Source: JAHBWV01 sp964588385 (lineage in GTDB: Bacteria > Planctomycetota > Phycisphaerae > Phycisphaerales > UBA1924). From it: DNA of 64,000 nucleotides. The notes under the pieces are model-generated. The model saw only the letters and a program-made list of their open reading frames with translations. It had not been told where the DNA came from and made no database searches. How positions within the stretch are numbered: position 1 is the first letter of the stretch; every line of letters begins with the position of its first letter. A program made the translations under genes and the position numbers. The DNA lies in NCBI GenBank assembly GCA_964588385.1, contig CAZPPG010000008.1, forward strand, positions 23,958-87,957, read 5' to 3'. Below, piece after piece: positions 34,826 through 42,647 of this stretch.

Positions 34826-35776
34826 GTGAGCGGCAAGAGTGAGCTGTCGGGCTACGCCCGGCGGGAACTGCAGTCCGACCTCCAGCTCTATTTAAGGGGC
34901 ATACACGAGGTACCGCTGCTGACCGCCGAGGACGAGCGTGAACTCGGATGGGCGATTGTCAACGAGAACTGCCCCCAAGCGCGTGAACGCATGGTGCGGG
35001 CGAATCTTCGACTGGTCGTTTCCATCGCCAAGAACTACATGAATCGCGGCCTCCCCCTCACCGACCTGATCGAGGAGGGAAACATCGGACTGCTCCGTGC
35101 CGTGGAGGGGTTCGATCCCGCTCAGGGCGCTCGTTTCAGCACGTATGCCTCTTGGTGGATCAAGCAGGCGATCAAGCGGGCGCTGATCAACGCGACCCAG
35201 CAGATCCACGTGCCGGCCTATATGGTCGAGTTGATCGCAAAGTGGAAGGTCGCGCAGCGCAAGCTGGAGGCGGAACTCGGCTACACCCCGACGGTGCAGC
35301 AGCTCGCCGACGCGATGAACATCCCGGTCAAGAAGGTCAAGATCATCAAGCGGGCCATCCGGGCTCTCAACTCGACAGTTCGCGAGCCCCAGAGCCGCGA
35401 CGGCGAGATGATCTCCCTGGCCGATGTCGTCGCCGACAGCCGCGTGCAGACCCCCGACGACAACGTCCTCCGAGGCGATGAACTTGGTGTGCTCCGTCGC
35501 CTGCTTGAGGCGATCGACGAGCGCGAAGCCGTCATCCTGCGTCTGCGTTTCGGCCTCGACGGTCAGGAGCCCATGACCCTCAAGCAGATAGCGGAGGAAG
35601 TGGGAATCAGCCGCGAGCGCGTTCGCCAGATCGTTGACGAGGCCCTCACCCGCCTCAATCAGCAGATCACGGACGACAAGCCCAGCCGCTTCTATCGCGT
35701 CGCCCCCGGTCGTGAGGAAGAGTCGGCCCCCGCTCGCTCCGATGAGGCCGCCGCGACCCGACAGACGGTCGGTTGA
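34826..35776 (+). CDS. RNA polymerase sigma-70 factor (group 1/2, lacking region 1.1)
   Basis: A 316-residue sigma factor. Region 1.2 starts at LQLYLRGIHEVPLLT. Region 2 has LRLVVSIAKNYMNRGLPLTDLIEEGNIGLLRAVEGFDPAQG, with the -10 recognition and melting block FSTYASWWIKQAIKRAL. Region 3 and region 4 follow, with MTLKQIAEEVGISRERVRQI as the -35 helix-turn-helix. There is no region 1.1, and the protein is much shorter than RpoD, so it may be the planctomycete primary factor of short type or an RpoS-like alternative. The GTG start has AAGGTGGG upstream. A Ser/Ala/Arg-rich tail of about 25 residues is extra. Confidence 0.93.
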   Translation: MSGKSELSGYARRELQSDLQLYLRGIHEVPLLTAEDERELGWAIVNENCPQARERMVRANLRLVVSIAKNYMNRGLPLTDLIEEGNIGLLRAVEGFDPAQGARFSTYASWWIKQAIKRALINATQQIHVPAYMVELIAKWKVAQRKLEAELGYTPTVQQLADAMNIPVKKVKIIKRAIRALNSTVREPQSRDGEMISLADVVADSRVQTPDDNVLRGDELGVLRRLLEAIDEREAVILRLRFGLDGQEPMTLKQIAEEVGISRERVRQIVDEALTRLNQQITDDKPSRFYRVAPGREEESAPARSDEAAATRQTVG

Positions 35777-35803
35777 ATCGGTTCCACATCCCCCATCAAT
35801 CAC

Positions 35804-35829
35804 ACGGGCGTGCTCTCGGGCACGCCCGT
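35804..35829 (+). terminator. Likely intrinsic terminator after the sigma gene
   Basis: ACGGGCGTGC and GCACGCCCGT form a perfect 10-bp stem with a 6-base loop, 28 bases after the sigma stop codon. The following TGTCATTTTG is a weak T-run. Confidence 0.6.
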
Positions 35830-35900
35830 TGTCATTTTGAGACCGCCTCCGACCCCGTCCACGCGACCATCCGGCCCGGTTTGTGCTACCATCCGCCGCC

Positions 35901-37499
35901 ATGCAACACCGAATCTGTGCCGTCCCGTCACGCGTCTTCGCGTGCGTGCGACTGAAGCCGCTCTCACTCGCGATCCTCCTGTGTGCGACGCTCTCGCCCA
36001 TGCTGGCGAGGGCTGACGACTTCGTCGATCGCGTGAACAACGTGCTCAAGTCAATCCGCCCGGAGCTCCGCTCCGACACGGTGCTGCTCCCGCTGATCGG
36101 AAAGATGGCGGCCCCGCCCATCGGCGCCGACCGTCTGGATCGGGCCCGCCTGATCCCAGTCGGCTCTCCGCAATGGGCCGCCGCGGAGACCTGGGCGATG
36201 GGTGAATCCCAACGAGCCGTGCTTGCAGCGATCCATCAGGTGACCCAGGAGACCGACTACCGGGTCGCGTTCGGGTTCGGCCAGCCCTACGGTGCTCAGG
36301 GCGTGCCTGTCGCGCAGATCCGCGACAAGCTGTACACGGAGCTGGGCGATCCACCCCTGCTCGCCGGAGCCCGTCACCTCTATCTTCCCGCATTCGATCA
36401 GGTGGCGTGCCTCGTCAACATCGAAGCGACGCGCCTGGCGGGAGCGGGTGACCCCGACGGCGCCGTCGATCTCCTTATCGACTGGATCTTCTTCTGCCGC
36501 CAGATCGCCGATCGCGAGTTTGCCGCCGAAGTCACGTGGGCGATCAAGGAGATGTCCCGTTCGTTCGAGCGCATCCGCGACATCGCCTACCAGGACTCCC
36601 GCCTCACGACGTCCGCCGCGACGACCGATCGTCTCAAGGCCGCCATCGATCGACTCGACGAGCGCGGCTACCTCGGCATCGAGCGCATCTCGCTCCCCAT
36701 CGCCGACGCAATCGGTGCGGAGCAGACCATCGCTCGTGTCTACATCGAGCGGGCCGGCGTGAACGCCGGCACGTTCGGCGCGACACTCGCCCGCTTCCGA
36801 AGCTCCGATCGTCCCCTCCGTCTCCTGGGTGAGGCCGCCAAATGGGACGTGATCGCCGATCGCCAGAAGAACTGGTTCGACATCAAGGAGACGCTCTCAA
36901 AGGTCGTCAACGATTGGACGAGCCGGTGGACGCTCGACCCCTTCGATGCACGCATGGCCCAGGCCTATGAGTATCGCGAGCTCGACGCCAGCTCGAGCGT
37001 GGTCCAGGTCACCGTCCCGGACCTTGGCGTCATCTTCGACCTCCGCCAGGTTCTCCGCACCGAAGCCGTTGCAACGCGTCACGCCCTTGCCGTCTACTGC
37101 GCACGCATCAGCGGCGGTCAGTGGCCCCCCAGCCTTGCATCCGTACGCCCCATCTGGATCGCCCAACTGGAGACGGATCCCTTCAACCCCCGTCGCGACC
37201 GCGGCGCCAAGCCGCCCCTTGAGTACTTTGTTCCTATCCGTGACACAAGATCGCAGTTCGGCGACCGCGAAGAGCCCAAGCCCCACGAGATCAGCGTCGT
37301 GACGGAGGGGGCGAACTTCTCGCGGCGAATCGGCGAGGACCAGTTCATTCTCTATTCCGTCGGGGGCAACGGCGGCAAGGACTGGGCGCGTCGCGTTCAG
37401 AACACCTCGGAGAACGTCGCCAACGCCGACTACCTCGCGTGGCCTCCCGTGCTCTCGCTCCAGCGTCAGCACATGACCGACAGCGGTCAGCTCAAGTGA
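35901..37499 (+). CDS. Exported protein of unknown function
   Basis: I do not recognise the family. The 532-residue product has a signal peptide (LKPLSLAILLCATLSPMLARADD, cleavage near residue 40). The mature protein is mostly helical, with several Trp/Arg-rich segments (QWAAAETWAMGESQRAV, LLIDWIFFCRQIAD). The C-terminal third has the pattern ARISGGQWPPSLASVRP, then LETDPFNPRRDRG, then YSVGGNGGKDW. That last pattern resembles the tail of exported planctomycete proteins with a type II secretion pseudopilin-like end (DPF.P, then YSVG..G.D). The ATG at 35901 follows the terminator of the sigma gene, so it has its own promoter. Confidence 0.7.
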   Translation: MQHRICAVPSRVFACVRLKPLSLAILLCATLSPMLARADDFVDRVNNVLKSIRPELRSDTVLLPLIGKMAAPPIGADRLDRARLIPVGSPQWAAAETWAMGESQRAVLAAIHQVTQETDYRVAFGFGQPYGAQGVPVAQIRDKLYTELGDPPLLAGARHLYLPAFDQVACLVNIEATRLAGAGDPDGAVDLLIDWIFFCRQIADREFAAEVTWAIKEMSRSFERIRDIAYQDSRLTTSAATTDRLKAAIDRLDERGYLGIERISLPIADAIGAEQTIARVYIERAGVNAGTFGATLARFRSSDRPLRLLGEAAKWDVIADRQKNWFDIKETLSKVVNDWTSRWTLDPFDARMAQAYEYRELDASSSVVQVTVPDLGVIFDLRQVLRTEAVATRHALAVYCARISGGQWPPSLASVRPIWIAQLETDPFNPRRDRGAKPPLEYFVPIRDTRSQFGDREEPKPHEISVVTEGANFSRRIGEDQFILYSVGGNGGKDWARRVQNTSENVANADYLAWPPVLSLQRQHMTDSGQLK

Positions 37500-37573
37500 C
37501 GCATCACGCGCCGGAGCATCAAAGCAGTTGAGACGTCGTCGCGAGCCGAATCGTGACGCGAGGAGACACCAGC

Positions 37574-38575
37574 TTGGCCTCAAGTCCCACCAGTTCCGGA
37601 ACCCAATCGGTCGAAAGACTCGTCATCATCGGGTCAGGCCCCGCGGGCTGGACCGCCGCGATCTACGCCGCCCGTGCCAACCTTTCGCCCCTCTCCGTCG
37701 TCGGCATACCCAAGCAGGACCCCGGCATCGTCCTCCCCGGCGGGCAGCTCATGCTCACAACCGAGGTGGAGAACTACCCCGGCTTCGAGCACGGCGTGAT
37801 GGGCCCGGAGATGATGGGCAAGTTCCAGGCCCAGGCCGAGCGATTCGGCACGCGCATCATGGGTGACGATGTCGTCCGCTGCGACTTCTCGAAACGCCCG
37901 TTCGAGCTCCACACCCAGTCAAATGGCATCGTCCGCGCCCACGCGGTCATCATCGCCACCGGCGCAACGGCGAACTGGATCGGTCTGCCCAACGAGATGC
38001 GCCTCGCCACCATCGGCGGCGGCGTTTCGGCATGTGCCGTCTGCGATGGTGCACTCCCAGCGTTCCGCAACCAGCCGCTCGCGGTCGTGGGAGGCGGCGA
38101 TACCGCGATGGAAGAAGCCACCTACCTGACCAAGTTCGCCAGCGAGGTCTACATCATCCACCGGCGTGACTCGTTCCGGGCCAGCAAGATCATGCAGGAT
38201 CGCTTCCTCAGCCGGCCCAACGCGAAGGTTCTCTGGAACAAGGTCGTTGTCGATGTCCTCGGCGCGGACAAGATCAGCGGCGTCCAGCTCAAGGACACCG
38301 TGACCGGCGAGCACTCAACGCTCGACGTGAGAGGGCTGTTCATCGCCATCGGCCACACGCCGGCGACGAAGTTCCTGAAGGACGCCGGTATCGAGCTCGA
38401 CGAAGCCGGCTACATCGCGCTCCGGACTCGGAGCAGCCGCACCAACATCGAGGGTGTCTTCGCCGCCGGCGACGTTTCCGACAGCGTGTACCGGCAGGCC
38501 GTCACCGCCGCTGGCATGGGGTGTCAGGCCGCGCTGGATGCCGAGCGATGGCTCGCCGCGACGGGTGTCCACTGA
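37574..38575 (+). CDS. trxB: Thioredoxin-disulfide reductase
   Basis: FAD flavoprotein that uses NADPH to reduce thioredoxin. The 333-residue protein has the FAD site LVIIGSGPAGWTAAIYAARA, GGQLMLTTEVENYPG, the redox pair in CAVCDGALP (CxxC), the NADPH site VVGGGDTAMEEA and HRRDSFRAS, and the C-terminal GVFAAGDVSD. I chose a TTG at 37574 because AGGAGA lies eight bases upstream; the GTG at 37553 has no ribosome site. It is convergent with the ACT-domain gene, with only two bases between the stop codons. Confidence 0.95.
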   Translation: MASSPTSSGTQSVERLVIIGSGPAGWTAAIYAARANLSPLSVVGIPKQDPGIVLPGGQLMLTTEVENYPGFEHGVMGPEMMGKFQAQAERFGTRIMGDDVVRCDFSKRPFELHTQSNGIVRAHAVIIATGATANWIGLPNEMRLATIGGGVSACAVCDGALPAFRNQPLAVVGGGDTAMEEATYLTKFASEVYIIHRRDSFRASKIMQDRFLSRPNAKVLWNKVVVDVLGADKISGVQLKDTVTGEHSTLDVRGLFIAIGHTPATKFLKDAGIELDEAGYIALRTRSSRTNIEGVFAAGDVSDSVYRQAVTAAGMGCQAALDAERWLAATGVH

Positions 38576-38577
38576 AC

Positions 38578-39057
38578 TCAGTGCGGATCGCTGATGTCCG
38601 CCTCGCCGAAGAGCCGGAACTCTTTCCGCCGCAGCACCTGCCCGGCCAGGTCCGTGTCGTCGACGGAGAGAGCGATGGTGGGGGTGCCGTTCGGCCGGAG
38701 CATCAGCGAGTACGCGAAGTGAATGTTGATCTCAGCGCCCAGCAGCGAGAGGCAGAGACTTGAGATCGTGTGCCCGCGTGAAAGCTCGACAACCAGGACA
38801 TCCCGTTCAGAGAACGTCGCGTTGGCGTTCCGGAGGATCTGGCGTGCCGACTTCGACGAGTTTGTGATGATCCGGATGACGGCGTGATCGCTCGCCTCGG
38901 CCACCGACAAGGCGCAGATGGCACAACCGGACCCGTCGAACGCGCGCACGAGATCGAATAGCCGCCCGACGCGATTATCCAAAAACACGCTGAACTGTGT
39001 CACGCGTGGCGGGGAATACCCCATCGTCGTCTCGGCAGGCATCGATGCCTGGCTCAT
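38578..39057 (-). CDS. ACT-domain protein (tandem ACT-like)
   Basis: A 159-residue cytoplasmic protein. RVTQFSVFLDNRVGRLFDLVRAFDGSG has the ACT start (strand, then a Gly-containing turn, then a helix), and HAVIRIITNSSKSARQIL is its second half. A second, weaker copy follows from DVLVVELSRG to the end. ACT domains bind amino acids or related ligands. This form, two ACT units and nothing else, is often annotated as an acetolactate-synthase small-subunit-like protein. The start at 39057 has GAGAGGA six bases upstream. No biosynthetic partner is next to it. A 203-base gap separates it from the upstream A-type carrier gene. Confidence 0.75.
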   Translation of the reverse strand: MSQASMPAETTMGYSPPRVTQFSVFLDNRVGRLFDLVRAFDGSGCAICALSVAEASDHAVIRIITNSSKSARQILRNANATFSERDVLVVELSRGHTISSLCLSLLGAEINIHFAYSLMLRPNGTPTIALSVDDTDLAGQVLRRKEFRLFGEADISDPH

Positions 39058-39216
39058 GCGCGTCCTCTCGCCCGATTCGACCATGCCGGCGCGTCCGACG
39101 CCGGCACCAACCAAACCCAACCCAGACCCGCATCGTCACGACCGGCCCCACGAGAGCCAGAGCGTTCGAGGCGAGACACCAAGCAAAGCGTATCAGCCTG
39201 ACGGACGGTCCACAAG

Positions 39217-39244
39217 ACAATCTACACGTCACAATCTACACGTC
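39217..39244. repeat. Perfect 14-bp tandem duplication upstream of the ACT gene
   Basis: ACAATCTACACGTC occurs twice in a row. On the minus strand it lies just upstream of a possible promoter of the ACT gene, TTGTGG - 17 bases - TACGCT (about 39189-39217). It could be a regulator's direct-repeat site. Confidence 0.5.
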
Positions 39245-39260
39245 CGGGGTGGGGGCCGCC

Positions 39261-39641
39261 TCAGACCGCGAAGCTCGATCCGCACCCGCAAGATGTCGTC
39301 GCGTTCGGGTTGGTGAACACAAACCCACGCCCCATGATCTCATCCTTGAAGTCCACCGTTGTGCCGTTCAAGTACAGGAGACTCTTGGGGTCGCAGATGA
39401 TCTTCACCCCATGCTGCTCGAAAACCTCGTCGGTTTCCTTCTGCGTCTCCGTGAGATCCAGCACGTAGCTGAATCCGGAGCACCCTCCGCCCTTCACGCC
39501 CACCCGGAGGCGGACCTTGTCCGAATCCAGTTCCTGCTGGGTGATGATGCTCTTGATCTCTCGCGCCGCAGTCTCCGTCAGAATGACGCCCTGCGTCTGG
39601 GAGTCCTGCCCGGCCTGCGGAAGTGTTGTCGAACCTGCCAT
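39261..39641 (-). CDS. A-type iron-sulfur carrier (IscA/ErpA/HesB family)
   Basis: A 126-residue protein that carries Fe-S clusters from the IscU scaffold to target enzymes. The three ligand cysteines are present: GGGCSGFSY and the C-terminal SCGCGSSF. VILTETAAREIKSI opens the domain. The N-terminal 18 residues are a Gln/Ser/Thr-rich extension. The ATG at 39641 is chosen because the domain follows directly; CGGAG lies 11 bases upstream. It ends the minus-strand order iscS, iscU, this gene. Whether it is IscA or ErpA cannot be told from sequence alone. Confidence 0.92.
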   Translation of the reverse strand: MAGSTTLPQAGQDSQTQGVILTETAAREIKSIITQQELDSDKVRLRVGVKGGGCSGFSYVLDLTETQKETDEVFEQHGVKIICDPKSLLYLNGTTVDFKDEIMGRGFVFTNPNATTSCGCGSSFAV

Positions 39642-39788
39642 GGCTAACCGCTCCGTTTGGGCGTCGATTGGATGTGCCCTTTCGCCCAGTGCATCACTGT
39701 ATGCCGGACACCGCCCGTCAAACGCGGGCGCTCGATTCATTGGATGCCCGTCGCCCCCTCCCGGTTCGCCCCCGCCGGGACCGGGAAA

Positions 39789-40220
39789 TCAGTGGGTGCC
39801 GGCCCTCTCGACCTCCGCCCCGATTCCGTTCTTCTGCTTGTAATCAGCGATCGCAGCCCGGATCGCGTCCTCAGCCAGCACCGAGCAGTGGATCTTCACC
39901 GGCGGAAGCGACAACTCCTCAACGATCTCGGTGTTCTTGATCGCCAGACCCTCATCCAGCGTGCGGCCCTTGAGCCACTCCGTCGCCAGCGACGAGGACG
40001 CGATCGCAGAGCCGCAGCCGAAGCACTTGAACTTGGCGTCCTCGATGACACCCGTGCCCTGGTTCACCTTGATCTGAAGCTGCATCACGTCGCCGCACTC
40101 GGGCGCGCCGACCAACCCGACGCCGACATCGGACCGCTTCTTCACTTCTTCCGTCGTGCCGAAGTTCCCCACATTGCGGGGCTTCTCGTAGTGGTCGATG
40201 ATTTTCTCGCCATATGCCAT
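39789..40220 (-). CDS. iscU: Iron-sulfur cluster scaffold protein
   Basis: A 143-residue scaffold on which IscS builds [2Fe-2S] clusters. Family signatures are intact: IIDHYEKPRNVG, VGAPECGDVMQLQI (first Cys with the Asp), KFKCFGCGSAIASSS (second Cys), and the C-terminal LPPVKIHCSVLAEDAI with LPPVK, the HscA-binding motif, and the third Cys. The ATG at 40220 has GAGGTG upstream. It lies between iscS and the A-type carrier. The LPPVK motif implies a dedicated HscA/HscB or a DnaK/DnaJ partner, none of which is adjacent. Confidence 0.95.
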   Translation of the reverse strand: MAYGEKIIDHYEKPRNVGNFGTTEEVKKRSDVGVGLVGAPECGDVMQLQIKVNQGTGVIEDAKFKCFGCGSAIASSSLATEWLKGRTLDEGLAIKNTEIVEELSLPPVKIHCSVLAEDAIRAAIADYKQKNGIGAEVERAGTH

Positions 40221-40283
40221 GCTTCACCTCGCATCGCGGCACTTCAGGTCGTGCCGTTCAGACATCCGGTTCCAGACAATCGA

Positions 40284-41525
40284 TCAGTGATGCGCCCACT
40301 CGACCTTGGAGAGATCGATTCCCTCCTTGTGCATGTCGTAGAGGGGTGACAACTCCCGAAGCTTCTTGACGGACTTCACGATGGCCTCCGCCGCGTAATC
40401 CACCTGCTCGTCCGTCGTCCAGCGGCCGAGCGACAGCCGCAACGAAGAGTGCGCCAACTCATCGCCGACCCCCAGGGCCTTCAGCACGTACGACGGCTCA
40501 AGAGAGGCGCTCGTACACGCCGAACCCGAGGAGCACGCGATCTCCTTCACCGCCATCATCAGGCTCTCGCCCTCCACGAATCCGAACGAGATGTTCGTGA
40601 TCTGCGGCAGACGCTTCTCGCGATGCCCGTTGATCTGCACCACATCCAGCGCCGCCGTGACTGCGTTCTCCAGACGCGTGCGCATCCCGAGAAGCCGGCG
40701 CCCCTCTTGTTCCATCTCCTGTGACGCAATCTCCGCGGCCTTCCCGAGGCCCACGATCCCGGTCACGTTCAGCGTGCCCGACCGGAACCCGCGCTCCTGA
40801 CCGCCGCCGTCCACCAGCGACTGCAAACGCACGCGCGGCTTGCGCCGCCGCACATACAGAGCGCCGACCCCCTTCGGCCCGTAGATCTTGTGCCCGCTCA
40901 TCGACAGGAGATCGACGTTGTCTCGCGACACGTCCGTCGGCATCTTCCCGACCCACTGTGTCGCGTCGGTATGGAAGATTACCTCCCGCTCATGGCACAG
41001 CTCGCCGATCTCGCGGACCTCGTTGATCGTGCCGATCTCGTTGTTGGCCCACATGATCGAGACGAGAATGGTGTCCTCTCGCATCGCGCCCTTCACCATC
41101 TCCGCGGTGATAAGGCCATCCGCGCCCGGCTCGAGGAAGGTGACTTCGAAGCCCTCTTTCTGCAGCCGCTTGCACGGGTCGAGCACCGCCTTGTGCTCGT
41201 GCGTTGCGCTGATGATGTGCCCGCGAGACCGACCAGCGCCCGCCGGCGCACGCTCGTACATGTACGCCGCGCCCTTGATCGCGAGGTTGTTCGACTCCGT
41301 GGCGCCCGATGTGAACACGACCTCTTTCTCGTCCGCGCCGATCAGGGCTGCGACCTGCTGCCGCGCCAGGGTCACGCCTTCCTCAGACTCCCAGCCGAAC
41401 CTGTGGTTGCGGCTGCCCGGGTTGCCGTACTTCTCGGTGAAGTAGGGGAGCATCGCCTCAACAACGCGAGGATCGCACGGCGTTGTCGCCGCATGGTCCA
41501 GATAGATCGGAAACTTCAGACCCAT
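40284..41525 (-). CDS. iscS: Cysteine desulfurase
   Basis: PLP enzyme that takes sulfur from cysteine for Fe-S and thio-tRNA synthesis. The 413-residue protein opens with IYLDHAATTPCDPRV and has ATESNNLAIKGA, ATEHKAVLD, the PLP lysine in SGHKIYGPKGVGALYVR, and the active-site Cys loop SSGSACTSASLEPS. The group I form is indicated by the long catalytic loop. The start is at ATG 41525 with GAGGTG five bases upstream. It leads the iscS-iscU-carrier unit. Two palindromes lie upstream; no iscR is in the window. Confidence 0.95.
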   Translation of the reverse strand: MGLKFPIYLDHAATTPCDPRVVEAMLPYFTEKYGNPGSRNHRFGWESEEGVTLARQQVAALIGADEKEVVFTSGATESNNLAIKGAAYMYERAPAGAGRSRGHIISATHEHKAVLDPCKRLQKEGFEVTFLEPGADGLITAEMVKGAMREDTILVSIMWANNEIGTINEVREIGELCHEREVIFHTDATQWVGKMPTDVSRDNVDLLSMSGHKIYGPKGVGALYVRRRKPRVRLQSLVDGGGQERGFRSGTLNVTGIVGLGKAAEIASQEMEQEGRRLLGMRTRLENAVTAALDVVQINGHREKRLPQITNISFGFVEGESLMMAVKEIACSSGSACTSASLEPSYVLKALGVGDELAHSSLRLSLGRWTTDEQVDYAAEAIVKSVKKLRELSPLYDMHKEGIDLSKVEWAHH

Positions 41526-41568
41526 TGCACACCTCAGGCCCGCGCCGGGCACACGAGACAGTAAAATC

Positions 41569-41602
41569 GGATACGCGTATCCTGATACTTAGAATCATTC
41601 TA
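41569..41602 (-). promoter_or_regulatory. Two palindromes upstream of iscS
   Basis: GGATACGCGTATCC (41569-41582) is a perfect 14-bp palindrome. TAGAAT-C-ATTCTA (41590-41602) is a perfect 13-bp one, eight bases further out. On the minus strand a TACAAT -10-like box lies near the outer edge (41602-41607). They sit 44-77 bases before the iscS start codon, where an Fe-S regulator of Rrf2 type would bind. The link to such a regulator is inference. Confidence 0.45.
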
Positions 41603-41671
41603 TTGTAGCAGCGGCGCGTGAAAGGGCTACCCGGGACTCACCCCTAACCGCCGCTCAAACCCGCTTCTTCA

Positions 41672-42112
41672 TCACCCTTGGACCGTCTGGCGATCAAACG
41701 TCATGCGCACCCGATTCCCGGCATCGTTGAACTCGATGCTGGTCATGTACGCCCGAATCAGCATCAGCCCGCGGCCCGTCGGCACCTCGAGATTCTCATC
41801 GAGCGTCGGATCCGGCACGTCCCCCGGGCTGAAACCCGGCCCCTGATCCTCCACCGCAATCACAACCCGCTGAGGCCCGACCTCAAGCTCGACCCGAACC
41901 GGTGCCGACGCGTCAAGCCCCTTGTGCCCATGCTTGAACGCGTTCGTCACGGCCTCTTCAAACGCGAGCCGGATCGCGAACCGTGCCGTCTTGGGATACG
42001 CGAACTTATCCAGAGCGTCGAGCATCGCCGATTCGGCGCGATGAATCTCCGCCCGATCGTTGATCAGGTCCATGGACTGCGCGATCGGTGAAGGGCCTTG
42101 GTGTGTGGACAT
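41672..42112 (-). CDS. Anti-sigma regulatory factor (RsbW/SpoIIAB-like kinase)
   Basis: A 146-residue GHKL-type ATPase. The N box is LAFEEAVTNAFKHGH, the G1-type box is VAVEDQGPGFSP, and the G2-like segment is PTGRGLMLIRAYM. Proteins of this type bind a sigma factor (or serve as kinases in other partner-switch systems) and phosphorylate a STAS antagonist. The next gene downstream encodes such a STAS protein, 40 bases away on the same strand. The general-type sigma factor at 34826 may or may not be its target. Confidence 0.88.
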   Translation of the reverse strand: MSTHQGPSPIAQSMDLINDRAEIHRAESAMLDALDKFAYPKTARFAIRLAFEEAVTNAFKHGHKGLDASAPVRVELEVGPQRVVIAVEDQGPGFSPGDVPDPTLDENLEVPTGRGLMLIRAYMTSIEFNDAGNRVRMTFDRQTVQG

Positions 42113-42152
42113 ACGCGCATGCTCAACCGGGTCCGATACGTGAACGCGACGC

Positions 42153-42509
42153 TCAGGAAAAGCTCTTCATCGCGTCCTCGGTCGTCGGCATGATCTTGAA
42201 GATGTTGTTGAGGCGCGTGATCACGAACACCTCGTAAATCTGCGGATCGATGTTCGCGAGCCGCAACTGGCCCTTCTGGCGCAGCTTGTTGTTGATCGTG
42301 ATCAACGTCCCGAGCGCGGCCGACGAAAGGTGGTCCACGTTCGCGAAGCTGATCAGAAGCTTCGGCGCGGAGTCCGCCTCGATCAGCGTCGTGATCTCAT
42401 CGCCGATCATCTGAATGTTCGCCTCGTCGAGGATGTTTCGATCGACGAACTCGACGATCGTGACGCCGGAGTCCTTGCGGACGCGAAGACGAGAGTCCGA
42501 AGCCGCCAT
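42153..42509 (-). CDS. STAS-domain anti-sigma factor antagonist
   Basis: The numbering places this gene upstream of the RsbW-like gene in reading order, because both are on the minus strand. The 118-residue STAS domain has VTIVEFVDRNILDEANIQ, the phosphorylatable Ser region FANVDHLSSAALGTLI, and KGQLRLANIDPQIYEVF. Unphosphorylated, it would bind the RsbW-like partner and free that partner's target; phosphorylated, it would let go. The start at ATG 42509 has GGGAG eight bases upstream. A strong hairpin separates it from the secretin gene further upstream. Confidence 0.9.
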   Translation of the reverse strand: MAASDSRLRVRKDSGVTIVEFVDRNILDEANIQMIGDEITTLIEADSAPKLLISFANVDHLSSAALGTLITINNKLRQKGQLRLANIDPQIYEVFVITRLNNIFKIMPTTEDAMKSFS

Positions 42510-42598
42510 GAGCACATCTCCCAACTATGCGGCAGTCCCCGCCGCGGACCCCATCATAGTGCCGTCGGACGCGTTCGGGAGGGGAAATGCCGAACGAG

Positions 42599-42627
42599 AA
42601 AGGGGCGGCCCGCGCGGGACCGCCCCT
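42599..42627 (-). terminator. Intrinsic terminator of the secretin gene
   Basis: On the minus strand AAGGGGCGG and CCGCCCCTT form a stem, with partly paired GC-rich bases between, followed by TCTCGTT. It begins about 20 bases after the secretin stop and precedes the STAS gene. Confidence 0.65.
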
Positions 42628-42647
42628 TCAGAACGCGTGCGAATGAC

